DNA of 64,000 nucleotides from Channallabes apus (Eukaryota > Chordata > Actinopteri > Siluriformes > Clariidae): positions 13,274,065 through 13,338,064 of the forward strand of contig CM060113.1 of the NCBI GenBank assembly GCA_030522415.1, given 5' to 3'. The notes under the pieces were generated by a model. It had not been told where the DNA came from. It saw only the letters and a list, made by a program, of their open reading frames with translations, and ran no database searches. Positions 10,749 through 22,849 of this stretch are shown here, piece by piece. Numbering within the stretch: position 1 is the stretch's first letter; each line of letters begins with the position of its first letter. The position numbers and the translations under genes are program-made.

Positions 10749-11205
10749 TGATATGAGTGTGTAGGGTGATACAGAGTATATTAAAAACAAAAATCTTTTG
10801 CACATGTTTGCACAAAATGTTTGCAGTGTAATACATGCCCTGTAGCGTGCATCTCTGTGGGAGAGAAATGACCTGGTGTGCAGACATCATTTTGTCAGGA
10901 AAAAGTATTGGTTTTGTGTGTACGTATGTGTGTGTCTGGACAGGAGGTGTTTACACTGTTTTGGTGTCATTGATTTCTTAGATAATCTATGTACTGTATG
11001 GTTGTGATTAGTGATTTTCCTCAGTTTCCTGTCACTTCTTAAAACACTCCAGTATGTGGTTTGGCGGATAAGTGAACCTTAAATGTGAATAAATGAATAA
11101 ATGCGTGTGTAAATGCTGCCCTGAGGTAGCATGGGAATATGACAGCCCAAGTTTGTGTAAAATATATAGCTAGGTATGTGGTACACAGTATACTGAATCC
11201 ATTAG

Positions 11206-11528
11206 GGCATCACAGTGGTGTAGTGGTTAGCATTGTCGCTTTGAGCCTTACCCCTCCAGGGTCTGGGTTCGATTCCTGTCTCTTTGTGCATGGAGTTTGC
11301 ACGTTCTCCCCTTGCTTGGTGGGTTTTCTCACACAGTCCAAAGATCTGCAGATTAGGCTAATTGGCGTTCCCAAATTGCCTGAAGTGTGTGAGTGAGTAT
11401 GTGGGTGCTCTGCGATGTATTGGCACCCTGTCCAGGGTGTACCTCGCCTAGTGCCCTAAGCCTCCTGGGATTGGCTCCAGGCCCCCAAATACAGGATAAA
11501 GCGGTATAGATGAGTGAGTGAGAATGAG
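11206..11528 (+). repeat. SINE copy with target duplication
   Basis: Head, central domain and tail present, with a small deletion between the head and the central domain. Exact 12-bp duplication tgaatccattag at 11194-11205 and 11529-11540. Confidence 0.9.
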
Positions 11529-11544
11529 TGAATCCATTAGTGTG

Positions 11545-11770
11545 GAAAAGTTTGTGGACACCTAACCATCACACCTATATGTGTTCCTTCGCAAACTCTT
11601 GCCTTTTTACGCTGTAGCATTACACTTTCTCTTTACTAGAACTAATGCCCTGACACCTGTTCAAGCATGACAGTGTCTCAGTACACAAAGCGAGCTCCAT
11701 GATCAGACAAGGGTCCTTGACCTCAACACTTGCATTGAATAAATCTAACTTTAAAAAAACAGGCAGACCT
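11545..11770 (+). mobile_element. Relic of a DNA transposon of another Tc1/mariner-like family
   Basis: Contains gtttgtggacacctaaccatc near the left and a block around 11680-11745 (cacaaagcgagctccatga ... cttgacctcaac). I recognise these words from a common fish Tc1/mariner-like transposon. Only a remnant of its coding region remains; right boundary uncertain. Confidence 0.5.
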
Positions 11771-12229
11771 ACAAATAATAGTTTGACCCAATATATTCTG
11801 TTGGTGCAAAATGGTCAGGAACAGAAATTTCTATTATTCTAATAAATAGAGAAATCGACAAAACATAATTGTACACATTTAGTGTGTGGATGTGGAATTT
11901 ATTTTTCAAAATCAAATGTATTTACAATATCATGCCTATGTTTTTTTTCTCTCCTAAATCATGTCTTATCTTAGTAAACACAGGATACTTTTTTTTTTTT
12001 TTTAATCCCGGAACAACTGTATGTTCAAATCTTATGGTATGTTGTCAAGTGGAAAAAAGAGGTTGAATAAGTGCACTAAATAAGGCACATGACCGATTAC
12101 ATTACACGCTACATAGTGCACTCATATAGGGAGTAGCGCGTGATTTGGAATTAGCCTCATTTCAGGGTTTGTACTCTGAACTCAGAAATCCCCAAGTAAA
12201 CCGAACGAGCCTGCAGCTACAGTATAGGT

Positions 12230-12469
12230 GACGGTTTTGTTTTTGCTCCGTTGACAGCATGTTTTTTAGAGAACATTTTATAACTTGTTAAAAACTATTA
12301 AAAATATATATATATATACTTGGCTTTAGGGACTTAGGTTAATGTTTATTGACGTCGGCGCAGACTGTAACGGTTAGGTAACGTTAGCAAGCTAGCGGAC
12401 AACCAAGTTTGAACAAACTTGGATACAAAGTAACTTCTTGTTTAACATCATATAAGAGTGATGGGTTGT

Positions 12470-12470
<1 letters not shown>
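12230..12470 (+). promoter_or_regulatory. Presumed promoter and leader region of the TRIM gene
   Basis: The 400 bp before the first coding exon contain a CpG-bearing patch at about 12345-12400 with a CRE-like tgacgtc at 12350-12356. The patch also contains several gtaacg words that could be noncoding splice donors. A (TA)n array separates it from the coding exon. Position and composition only; no initiator is identified with confidence. Confidence 0.3.

Positions 12471-12474
<4 letters not shown>

Positions 12475-12524
<50 letters not shown>
12475..12524. repeat. (TA)n microsatellite
   Basis: About 25 TA units directly upstream of TRIM coding exon 1. Confidence 0.95.
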
Positions 12525-12526
<2 letters not shown>

Positions 12527-12666
12527 GTGTGTATGTGTAACGTTGCTATAAGATACTGTATATAAGCTTATTATTTTGTTGTTCACACTACAAGCCTGTA
12601 TACAGTATATACAGTAGTGCGTTAGTTCTATTCCTGGTCAGAAGATTATTTTATAAATATGCTGAC

Positions 12667-13026
12667 ATGTCTTCATTTCTCTTCATGCTGCGTGACAGAA
12701 GTGGAAGTGAAAGTCAGACTCCAGGCTTTGCTCCATCCATGGCGTGCAGCAGCAGCATGAAGCAGCCCGAGGCTGCGAACCTCAGCGAGGATCTCACCTG
12801 TGCTATTTGCTGTGATCTCTTCAGAGATCCAGTCATGCTTGGGTGCATGCATCACTTCTGCAGGCAATGCATCACCACCTACTGGAAAAGTTTCAGAGGC
12901 CCAGTTACGTGCCCTCAATGCCGCAAGGAGTTCACGACCAAACAGTTCCAGACCAACTACCTGGTAGCCGGTCTAGTCGAAAAGCTCAGAGCCAGTTCGT
13001 CACCTGGATCCGTGAGGAATTTACAG
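12667..13026 (+). CDS. TRIM-like gene, coding exon 1 (RING)
   Basis: Encodes residues 1-120, containing the complete RING finger at 45-85. The donor after codon 120 is gtaaag and the phase is 0. The frame would stop five codons into the intron. Confidence 0.9.
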
Positions 13027-16000
13027 GTAAAGAGTGATGTATAGTACAGTAAGCTCTCACAAGGTGCTGACTTCAGGCGGAAAAAACTGATACAACAGTA
13101 GTTTAGTATAGTAATGGTCCGTTCAGTGTAGTATTTACATTTAGGCAGACGCTCTTATCCAGAGCGACTTACATTTTTTTTTTTATCTCATTACACATCT
13201 GAGCAATTGAGGGTTAAGGGCCTTGCTCAAGGGCCCAACAGTGGCAACTTGCTGGTTGTGGGATTTGAACCTGGGATCTTCTGAACCGTAGTCCAATGCC
13301 TTAACCACTGAGCTACCACTGACCCGTAGTTGTGGTTTTTTATTTCAAACATGACACCTCTGTATACGAAATGAGTCATACTATATTGATTGAGTTGTAA
13401 CACTATACTATAGTGACATTCATGCTTCTTTTCCAGAAACAGATTAAGGACGGCCTTGAGTCTCAAAACTCGCAGAAAGAAGAGCTACTTGCGATGATCC
13501 GTAAAGACGAAGAACAGATGAACACGTTAAAAGTAAGTCTAATCATCACAAGGTGCCTGAGTGCTGAGTGTCAATCATAATCATCAGCTAGAATACTTGC
13601 CTGGATGAACCAGGGGGAAGAATGTTAAGATGTTAGGATAAAACTGCAAGCTTAGCCATTTGCTCATGGTATTTTTGCTGATATAATTTTTACTGCATGC
13701 CATGACGTGACAGTTAACAAAACATAACATGCAGTGCAGGCTTTGGTTTAATTTTCTGGGTTATGGGTGAAGAATGAATTCTCTCAAAATGACAAGAACT
13801 TATTTTAATGTAGAATTTGTCTCAATCATCGTTTATTTATTTGGCTCTAGCTAGCAGAAAAGTCTGCCAAAGGCCCCAGCATTTAAAATATGTAATTATT
13901 TTAGTTTCATCTTAATATATCCCCCCCCCTCTCTCTCTCTCTCTCATACACACACACTGTTAATCATCATTTTTGTCTGGATTAGAAAGTTGGCGCTGAT
14001 CTCAGGAAGAGGGTGTGTGGCGACTTCCAAGCTCTGCACCACTTACTTCAAGTGGAAGAGGCAGCCATTCTGAACAAGCTGAAGAGGGAACAGACAGAGA
14101 TGGAAAACACTCTGGCACGTCACCTCGAGGCCCTGCGTATAGCAGTCCGAGAACTGGAGGAGACTTTGGCCTCGTTCGAATTAGCTGCCAGCACCGTAGG
14201 CAAAACGTCACCGGTGGAAGTAAAAGATTCATAATTATTACAGATTTTAGGATGAGAATGTTATCATGAGAGTTAAATATGACTGCATATATAAATTATC
14301 CCCCCCCTGCAATATTTTGTTTTTAATTTGCACAAAATATTGCAGAACAACATCAATCAAATTAAATTAAATCATGTAATGTGCAATGTCACGACTTTCT
14401 CAGATCAAAGCATCTGCACTAATGCTAACCTGCTCTACTTTCTTTGTCCCCCTCTAGCTGCCAGAATTAAGTTCCAGGTAAGTGGTAGTTACATGCATCA
14501 TTTACTGTCCATGGTCTCTTTTGATTTAGGCTGTCTTTTCCTCATAAACAATTTGCAGATCAAACCCTTCTGTCCTTAACGAGACAGTGTCTGCTCGAAG
14601 ATAAACCATTTACCTGTTCCTATTCTCTATAAATGATCTTGCTTATGTGAAAAATGTTGTGACAGTTTAATCCTGATCTGATTTTTCCTTGTCATTTTCA
14701 GACCACCTGTTCCAACTATCAAAGCACTGTCTATTGAAGGCTTGAAGAGCAAATATATAGCGCCTCTTCAGTATACTTTGTGGCGGAAAATGTTTCGAAA
14801 TTTAAAACCAGGTAATATATAGAAACTCCTGATTAAAATATCACAGTTGGATGATCTGCCCTTATTATTACTGGCTAAGTCCTGCTCTATGTGCTTGATA
14901 GAGCCTGGAATATTGCAGGGTTTTTTTTTTTTTTTTTTTTTAGAACAGTAGGAGATCTCAGTCAAAGAAGGGAGCAGGTAGGAAGCAACAAGATTACAAA
15001 AGCAGTATCATTTGATGGAGGTGGATGTGTTGCAGCTGTTAGTCTCAGTTAATCTGAAGAAAACAACATTAATCCCACCATCTTTGCACCTACTGGCAAA
15101 CTGCTTGAAAACTGTAATTGCACAAGCAGCATGAAAGGGAAAAGTGCCTCTAGGCAGTCGTCAAGGAATACATATCTTGATGGATTTGTGTGGGAAATGA
15201 AAGCGTGTAGCATTTCAGTCGATTTCTTTGATGATGCTACCACTTCACTGATTAGAAATAATTATATCTTTGCTAAATACTCTGCTTTGTACAATCCAAC
15301 CTCAAGCACATTCATAAACTTGTGCCTCTCACCACGTTTTTATGTTTCACTATTGCCTAATCACTGCAGAGGCATTAAGGTGTACAACAGCTTTGGAGAA
15401 TGATTTCTCACCCAACCCTTTTCAGAGTGCTTTTCCATCCATGCAAAGGCAACAGAAGGAAGAATAAACTTACCATTAGCTTTGTTTTCTGTGCATATAA
15501 AGCATAATAATCATAATAAATGTTTGTTCTGAATGTGCCTTGGTTTATCATCATGCTCAGGGCCGCTTCCACTGACCTTTGACGAGGACACCGTTCATCC
15601 AAGCCTCCAGCTCTCTAGAGACAGGACCCAGGTGGTAGAAACTGAAGCCTTGCTGCCCTACAAACTGAATCCAAAGCGCTTTGTTCAGTGTGTTAATGTT
15701 CTCGGAGCCCAAGGATTCCATACAGGCAGACATTACTGGGAAGTGGTTGTCGGCACCAAGACCAAGTGGGACATCGGAGTTGCCCTGGAAACGGTGAATC
15801 GGCAGGCACGCGTGAGACTGTGTCCCAATAATGGGTATTGGACCCTTCGTCTGCGCAACAACACAGAGTATTCAGCAGGCACCCAACCCTGGACCTCACT
15901 CCGTGTGGCCTCTCGACCTCTAAGGATCGGGGTGTTTTTGGACTGTGAGGAGCGCAGAGTTTCCTTTTACAATGCCGATGACATGAGTCTGCTCTGTTCA

Positions 16001-16123
16001 TTTTCCAACGGGCCCGTAGGAAAGGCTTTTCCATTCTTCAGCACGTGTCTAAGTGAATCTGGACAGAGAGCTCAGCCGATCCAACTCCTGCACTTCCCCA
16101 GCATGGCTGTCCGAGAATCCTGA
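12667..16123 (+). CDS. TRIM-class E3 ubiquitin ligase without B-box (RING, coiled coil, PRY/SPRY); six coding exons
   Basis: Exons 12667-13026, 13437-13532, 13986-14219, 14458-14477, 14702-14811 and 15561-16123 join in frame through GT-AG sites to give about 460 residues (436 if the in-frame ATG at 12739 is used; that start is followed by G and lies closer to the RING). The RING is C3HC4: C45, C48, C60, H62, C65, C68, C82, C85. Coiled-coil exons of 96 and 234 nt follow, the sizes typical of TRIM genes. The last exon encodes PRY/SPRY with HYWEV (331-335) and VFLDCE (398-403). RING proteins of this layout transfer ubiquitin with an E2, and the SPRY domain selects the target. No B-box codons exist between the RING and the coiled coil, including intron 1. 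The C-terminal half resembles TRIM62; the domain order resembles RNF135. Orthology is unresolved, so no symbol is given. Possible poly(A) signal aataaa at 16857. Confidence 0.9.
13133..13325 (-). repeat. tRNA-headed SINE of a second family, in TRIM intron 1
   Basis: Read on the minus strand, the element starts with box A-like gtggtagctcagtggttaa and box B-like ggttcaaatcc. It ends in the widely seen fish motif complementary to catttaggcagacgctctt at 13139. Its position inside intron 1 accounts for nearly half of that intron. Related but diverged pieces occur near 22690-22840 and 46320-46400. Confidence 0.75.
13437..13532 (+). CDS. TRIM-like gene, coding exon 2 (coiled coil)
   Basis: 32 codons, phase 0 at both ends, acceptor cttttccag, donor gtaagt. 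Charged heptad-like sequence ([20 protein letters not shown]). A 96-nt exon at this place is characteristic of TRIM genes. Confidence 0.88.
13986..14219 (+). CDS. TRIM-like gene, coding exon 3 (coiled coil)
   Basis: 78 codons, phase 0 at both ends. Long amphipathic helix including [20 protein letters not shown]. Acceptor tggattag, donor gtaaaa. The 234-nt length is again typical of the family. A short CT-rich run at 13921-13945 lies before the acceptor. Confidence 0.88.
14458..14477 (+). CDS. TRIM-like gene, micro-exon 4
   Basis: A 20-nt exon between acceptor cccctctag and donor gtaagt, ending in phase 2. TRIM genes commonly have a micro-exon of about this size here. Joining it to exon 5 keeps the frame, which supports it. 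Confidence 0.75.
14702..14811 (+). CDS. TRIM-like gene, coding exon 5 (linker to PRY)
   Basis: Starts after tttttcag-type acceptor (attttcag). Encodes the linker that ends in [20 protein letters not shown], the conserved helix preceding PRY in TRIM62-like proteins. Donor gtaata, phase 1. Confidence 0.88.
14924..14941. repeat. Poly(T) run in TRIM intron 5
   Basis: Homopolymer of about 20 T. The remainder of the intron to 15560 has no recognised feature, although a minus-strand open frame at 15049-15243 exists by chance. Confidence 0.7.
15561..16123 (+). CDS. TRIM-like gene, coding exon 6 (PRY/SPRY)
   Basis: 187 codons and a TGA stop. PRY begins [21 protein letters not shown] contains [18 protein letters not shown], the GYWTLRL strand and [17 protein letters not shown]. 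All core strands of the domain are present with no interruption. Confidence 0.93.
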
Positions 16124-18940
16124 AGGCTGGAAGCTTCAGACTTTTTTACAGCATGAGCTGTGTAAATTACATACTTGTAAATTACATAATCTAGATAACA
16201 AGACTAGATTATATTATTTCGAGAACTTAGCATGCTTGTTTGTGATGATACAGCTGTCCCTATTCAGATTTTATTATTGCTAATTCAGTAATTCATATGC
16301 AGGAACTACTCTGGCATTTAATGTACGAAGATCATTTACAGTTCTTTAATCTCGTTATCTTGCAAACTGTTGATCAAAAACCGTTGACCAGAAAACAGCA
16401 GACCAAAGATGTGATTTTGCCCAAACAAGTGACAGTGATCAAGCAGAGCATTATCGTTAAGCTTTGTCATGTTGACAAGCAGCATGACCGTTATCTGAAA
16501 TTCTGTCTCGGTGAAAACTAGGGATGTCTATTGCCAGTCACCACCTGACAATTTGATCAATATTGTGATTCTGTAAGCATCACAATTTGATAAAAATCCA
16601 GATTCTGTAATATTTTTGGGATTTGATTACAATTTTAAGGACTTGACCTTTTTTTTGTTTGTTTTATGCCTTAAAAGTTGTAATATTTCACTTTTTGTTT
16701 AAAATTTCAAAAATGCTGAATTTTCTAGTGAGTTGCCGTATTTCTGTCATCCGCCATTATTTTTTCCAAACAAATTTAGCAAATAATTCATTCCTACCAT
16801 ACGGGATGCCAGTGTTTAAATAGTCTAGAGTAAATAGTCTAATCTGTAGGATTATAAATAAACGTTTTGAGTGCATGTTGTAACATGGGTGCGTTCGGCT
16901 TCTAATGTGCTTGCTTTAGACTAATTAGCGCATATAGTGTTTTAAATGTTAATGTGTGTATAAATAGTGGGTTTAGAGACTATTTCGCTCGAAGGCTTTA
17001 TAACATGCATAACTTTACATACATGTAGAGCTATAAAACATGTAGAGTTTTTGTTGCACCGCATATAAGCTCATGCACTCGGCACAGAATCGGTCCAAGG
17101 CAAATCAGTCATGGCCGACGAAGCTGAAAAACTTCCAATTCTGGTCACTGGCTGATTGATCAGTGCATCTCTGTAATAAATATAACAAACCAGCCAATGT
17201 GGCGATACATGAATCGGCATACAAAAGAATTGTAATTCATAAATGAATCAAGCATTTCCCCCATCTCTAGTAAAAACATAACACACTTTAAAGATTTGTA
17301 GCTGTGCTTGAGAATTGAATGTTAAATATAGCTATGATGGATCAACTGTAAATATTTTTTAATTTTTAATACTGTAATAACTTTAACAAAACATATTTAG
17401 CTGATGCATTTAAGCCATTAAACAACAATTATGATTACCTATTCAGCAGTCATCACTCTCACCATGTCTACAATGAATATACACAAATAAAATCAAATAT
17501 ATATTGGCCAGCTGTTTCAGGTTCCATTTTATTTCCTTGTAGGGAACGACCCTACGAAATTAGAATTTCATGAAGTGCTCTTGGCATGTACTAAACCAGC
17601 ATGCCTGTCACATTTAGTGTTCTGTTGTTATGCTATTTTTCAGATGTATTCATTTAGATGCAGATCACAGTATCCCTGTAAATCAAAGTCCAAGCTTTGG
17701 GGAGTGCCAGAAAGATAGTTGAGGTGATTAAATCCCTGTTCTCCTTCCTCTCTAATTGATGTATAAACAACCAGGACTTTCTCCTCCCACGTGCATTCAT
17801 TATTAACAAAATTCTCAGAAATATTGTGCGCCTTTTCTTTACCCTTTTGATTAATTCTCCTAACTTGTGGAGGAAATCGTTCTGCTCATTGACATCAAAT
17901 AACAATTTTGATCGCCACTTGTCAGATCGTTTCACTTTTCATCTTCGTTTTATGTAAAAACTAGTTTGGAAGATGTCCATCCCGGATACCCTCCCCCTTT
18001 AGAGAAAAAGCTTGGATTGAGTGTTGTTATCTGTAAGACCAGACAAGTGCATCAACATCCTCTTTCCTTTTGCTCCCTGTGAAGGGTCACACAAACAGAA
18101 AGGCAGTCCTTGTGCCCCCAAAGTGCTTTAGTGTACTCCTGAGAGGGTCGTCGGACAGGATGTGGCATAACCTTTGCCTTTTTAGTGAATGTTGCTAACT
18201 CTGTTAATTCCGCATTGTCATAGTCGCTCTATTCACCAGGAAAGGTCAGGATTTAATCACCCCATTAACATTCCACTACTCTGCCTTTGTCACGTTTATT
18301 TGATAAGGAGCTTATGAGCTTATCGATCGCTTGTTGAAAGTTAATTAACCAACTGATGTATTGGGGTAGGAGGGTAACTTTTAGCAAAATTGAACACTTC
18401 TCCAAAACATGTCTATGCACCTCTCAGGTCAATTATGAAGATCATTTGGTACCTGCTTTGATCAGATCTTTAGCTGTTGGACATTTTTAATCAACAGGAT
18501 ATTATAATATGATGACACTGACAAAAATGAAAACTCTGCAAGCAACAGAAAAGAGAGAATAAGTCAGATATATCAGGTTCTTGGCAGCGCTCTTGGTTGC
18601 TGGTGGTGAGAAACATGGTCCTGTTTCCTTCCGATGAGCGGGATGCTGTGGCGTGTGTTTGGTGACCTCAGGATATGGCAGATGGAGCAGTGGCACTTCA
18701 AGGCCTAGTCCTTGAGCTAGACTCTTGAGAGCAATATTGGACAGGAAACATCGTCCATTTCATGTGGAAAGTAAAAAAACTGAATAATAATAGTAATCAT
18801 CATCATAATTAAAACAGTGGGAATTTAAAGTAGAGTATAATGCAGAATATTTTAAACGATTAAGCAGTCCACCTAGATTTAAGTAAGCAAATAGTAAAGA
18901 GCCTTCCACTGGATAATTACTGCAGTGATTAATATGTTTC
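16124..18940. other. TRIM 3' flank and unassigned intergenic
   Basis: Presumed 3' untranslated region up to a possible aataaa at 16857-16862, then single-copy-looking AT-rich DNA without a recognised gene. A minus-strand frame of 93 codons at 17654-17935 has no family resemblance. This is one of the most repeat-poor stretches of the window. Confidence 0.45.
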
Positions 18941-18989
18941 CACTGGCAACAAGTTATGTAACCTGAACTGATTTAGTGAGTTGCTTCTC

Positions 18990-19780
18990 ATTTCTTAAAC
19001 AACCATGGCAGAAGGCGTATCCTGTGGGCATGGCAAAGATGTTAGTATGTTTCAGAAGGGTCAAATTATTGCCCTGTATTAAGTAAAAAAGAAATCCAAT
19101 TTTGTCCAATGCACTCGAAAAACCTGGAAGGATATTGGTGAACCATCGTCTTTGAGGAAAATATGTGGTTGAAATTTCTTTTGAATGATTGTGATTAGAA
19201 ATCACTTAAATATTTGATGAACTCAAATGATTAAAACAACAGATGAACTCACAGCTATGTTTAATAGTAAAAGTAAGAACATTTCCACACACACACACAC
19301 ACAACATGAAGAGAACTAGAGCCACTTCACAAAACACCTTTGTAGCCTTAAGAAAAAGGCTTCAACTTGCTATAAAGTATGGACTGTGGAGCACTGGAAA
19401 AGGTCATGAGTCCTGATTTACTCTGTTCCAGAGTAATTGGTGCATCAGGGTACGAGCCAGTGGGGGGCAGTGTTATGATCTGGGGTTGCTTCTGGTGGTC
19501 ACGTCTTAGCAGTGTTCCCAAAAATGAGGACAGCTGACTACCTAAAAAAAATACTGAATGACCAGGTTTTTCTATCAATGGATTTTTCTTCCTTCCCTGA
19601 TGGCATGGGCATATTTTAAGATGACAGTACTAGGATTCACCAGACTCAAATTGAGAAAGAGTGGTTCAACAGGCATGAGACACAATTTTCACACATGGAT
19701 TGGCCTCCATGGGGTTCAAACTTTATCCTATTGCATACGTTTAGGGAAAGGATGCCAAAGTAAACTCGTGCCATAATCAA
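18990..19780 (+). pseudogene. Relic of a third Tc1-like transposase gene
   Basis: Frame-broken coding remnant. The block from 19460 reads, with frameshifts, like the Tc1 catalytic core segment 'SVMIWGCF' followed by an FPDG.GIFQDD-like stretch near 19595-19625. The last part (19650-19700) resembles the 'EWFNRHE' region and then a WP..S-type segment. The N-terminal part from 18990 matches the 'HGRR..' beginning of such proteins poorly. The minus-strand relic at 54820-55242 is from the same or a close family. Stop codons exclude function. Confidence 0.55.
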
Positions 19781-19789
19781 AGCAAATGG

Positions 19790-20726
19790 CTGTCCAATGT
19801 AATATATTAGGGTGAAAAGTTAGTAGCCCCTTCGTTTTTTTTTCTTTTCGTAAAAATATACAGTATTAAAAATTATCTGATCATAGCGGGTCTTAGTATT
19901 AGGCAGATAAAACCTTAGGCCTGTATAATATAAGGCGAACAGCAACATACAGTATAACAACACCGTGCCAACTCGGCTGTAATGGTGCTCGAACCACCTG
20001 ACGCTTAACAGCAACCCTGAGTCACCACCGCCCCAAGTGTTACAATAAAAGGTTAAAAAAATATTACCTGTTCTTTATATTATAAAAGCAGCAAAGAATA
20101 ATGACTAACCTCATCATATACTATCCAGTAATTATTTCTACTGTGCACATTTTTGCACATTTCTCTTATGATGCTGTTGCTAATTGCAAATCAGAAATAA
20201 GCCTACAGTACAGGTTTCAGGGTCCAGAAACTCCAAAAGACTAAAGATAGTCTCTTATGTATTAAGTCAGGCCAGGTAAATATTGTTTTTGCAAATACAT
20301 CTTTCATTTAGAAGAGCAAATATGTGGTGCTAAACAAGGTCTAAGCTGGTAAGGCAAGAGTTTATTAAATGCATTTATTAAATGTATGTATTATATGCTG
20401 CAGAACATTCAGATTTCATTGGTCAGAAGTTTTTGATTGATTTCCTTTTACAGCGGGTCTGACAGCAATTTCAAATTGCTATGGAAGAAATTTACACTTA
20501 ACTTTGATATGGTGTAGCTTTCTGTTAGAAGGTGTTTATTCAACACTTATTGAAGGAGTCTTAAGGTGTTTACAAAATTGAATTTTTATATTCACTAACA
20601 TGTGATATTGTCCTTGACTTCTTCTGTAAATGTCAATCAGTTTTACGTATTCATTAACAAGAATTTTCACCACAAGTCTCAAAGTTTGACTTGAACGCCC
20701 ATCATAATTCTAACTTTAAAATGGTG
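19790..20726. other. Unassigned intergenic
   Basis: AT-rich, no gene or recognised repeat. Confidence 0.45.
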
Positions 20727-20740
20727 AAGTTTATTAAAGC

Positions 20741-21117
20741 GGCGGCGCGGTGGTGTAGTGGTTAGCACTGTCGCCTTGCACCTCCAGGGTCTGGGTTCGA
20801 TTCCCCGGCCAGGCTCGATTCCCGTCTCTGTGTGCATGGAGTTTGCATGTTCTCCCCGTGCTTGGTGGGTTTCCTCCGGGTACTCCGGTTTCCTCCCACA
20901 GTCCAAAGATATGCAGGTTAGGCTAATTGGCGTTCCTAAATTGCCCGTAGTGTGTGATTGGGTGTGTGAGTGTGTGTATGTGTGTGTGCCCTGCGATGGA
21001 TTGGCACCCTGTCCAGGGTGTACCCTGCCTAGTGCCCGAAGTCTCCTGGGATAGGCTCCAGGTCCCCCGCGACCCTAAAATACAGGATTAAGCGGTATAG
21101 AAGATGAATAGAATGAA
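20741..21117 (+). repeat. Full-length SINE, best preserved copy
   Basis: Complete head (ggcggcgcggtggtgtagtg onward), central domain and tail. Exact 14-bp target duplication aagtttattaaagc at 20727-20740 and 21118-21131. This copy, with those at 8165 and 33148, is nearly identical over most of its length, so the family was active recently. Confidence 0.95.
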
Positions 21118-21364
21118 AAGTTTATTAAAGCAAGATTGGTCACTTCCAATGTTGCATACATTTCAGAAGTAGCTTCTTTGGCACACAAATTTGTCTATGA
21201 TGATGACACACATCATCTGTGTGTAACATAAAAATAAATAAAAGCGGCACTAATATTGTGTTTTGGTTGGACCTTTTGTTCTGATTTGTCACATTTTTTA
21301 CATGAAATTATTGGACAGAAACGGTATAAACGGTTAATGCGTTGGACACACAAGCTTCAGACCA

Positions 21365-22447
21365 AGGCTGCATCTCAATACTAGTCTTACTCGATCTTAG
21401 TGCTGCATTCGACACTATACTGTAGGTCATAATATTCTCATAGATTGCTTACAAAATCACATAGGTATTCAGGTATGCAGCCGCCATGGTTCTCACTAGA
21501 TCAAGAAAATATGATCATATAACCCCAATATTATCATCCCTGCACTGGCTACCTGTTCAGTTTAGAATTAATTGCAAAATAGTATTACTTACATACAAAG
21601 CTCCCACATACCTAACCAGTCTTCTGATACGCTACAATCCATCACATTCCTTAAGATCATAAAACTCCGGACTTCTGGTAGTTCCCAGAATATCAAAATC
21701 TACAAAAGGGGAGAGAGCGTTTTAGCTCCAAAGCTTTGGAATAGCCTTTCAGACAGTATTCGGGGCTCAGAGACAGTTTCCCAGTTTACTATTGAGTAGA
21801 CTCAAGACGCATCTCTTTAATCTGGTGTACACATAACTCATCCCATAACCTCATACTCCAGTAAATCTATCCTGAATGGCAATTACGTTAATTCTTTCCA
21901 CCTGTTCGTTATTTTTCTACCCATCCCGAGGCATCTGGAGATTGTGCCAGCTTTAGTAGACAAAGGCCGACCCTGCGAGGTTCCTGAGGCATCCAGAGAA
22001 GGACCAGCTCCAGCTGGATTCTGCTTTATGATGGTTGGAGCTACACATGCTGCTCCTGTGCTCCCAGTGATCCAGACCTCATCTGCCCTCTGCACCTGCT
22101 GACTCGTCCCTAAGCTGAACTGGACTCCATGTCAATTTAAAGAACTTTCAGCTGCACAAAACACATGATGTTATATAATTTCTATCCGGTATCACCCAGA
22201 TGAGGATGGGTTCCCTGTTGAGTCTGGTTTCTCTCAAGGTTTCTTCCTATTGCCATCTCGGGGAGTTCTTCCTTGCCACTTTCGCCTCCACCCTTGCTCA
22301 TCAGGGACAATCTCGTTATTATATAGACACATCTTTCTCACTCATACACACTTCCACAACTTTTCTTTTAATTTTTGTGAAGCTGCTTTGAGACAGTGGC
22401 CACTGTTAAAAGTGCTATATAAATAAAATTGAATTGAATTGAATTGA
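21365..22447 (+). mobile_element. LINE-2-like retrotransposon, internally deleted and 5' truncated
   Basis: The left part encodes a remnant of reverse transcriptase around 21385-21430 (LDLSAAFDT..DH-type motif). After a deletion it continues with the C-terminal region: LHWLPVQFRIN from about 21542, then APKLWNSLSDSI at 21727-21762. The 3' untranslated region holds ggttccctgttgagtctgg and ends in AATTG repeats at 22426-22447. This arrangement is that of fish LINE-2/CR1-like elements. Several stops and frameshifts make it a fossil. The 3' end matches the nested fragment at 882-1340. Confidence 0.82.
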
Positions 22448-22578
22448 CAAGCTCAGATCACGTCATTCTAGCTCGGGGTTGCTTGGTTTAAAAGTCTGTC
22501 ATATATATATGTATGTATGTATATATATATAATTATTATTTTTTTATGCATATTTCATAGCAAGATAAGCGGAAGAAA

Positions 22579-22609
22579 ATGGATGGATGGATGGATGGAT
22601 GGATGGATG
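22579..22609. repeat. (ATGG)n microsatellite
   Basis: Seven to eight ATGG units. Confidence 0.9.
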
Positions 22610-22639
22610 CCCAGCTCCTGTGACCGAAATCATTACCCC

Positions 22640-22840
22640 TCCCCCATTATGTTTGGCAGTGGGTGTGAGGTGTTTCTGCTGAGATACAGTTTGTCTATTA
22701 TAACAGGGTCAGGCTGTGAGCTTGGTGCTCAATCATATCTGAGAGGTGAAGGACCTTTCCAGTGGCAGCTTGGCAGCCTTGACCCAGGGACCTTCTGATC
22801 AGCAGTCCAACACCTTAACCACCAAGCTAACCCTGCCCTG
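22640..22840 (-). repeat. Degenerate SINE-like repeat, second family
   Basis: Contains the minus-strand tRNA-like pattern 'gggaccttctgatcagcagtccaacaccttaaccaccaagctaaccctg', comparable to 13250-13325. No target duplication seen. Confidence 0.5.
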
Positions 22841-22849
22841 TTCTTTTTT

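Noticed and set aside
17654..17935. 93-codon minus-strand frame between the two genes
   Set aside because: No family resemblance and no acceptor or donor arrangement that supports an exon.
20679..21054. Recurring open frames on both strands (for example one containing [19 protein letters not shown]) that look like a protein family
   Set aside because: They recur only because the SINE recurs; frames occur on both strands and coincide with repeat boundaries.
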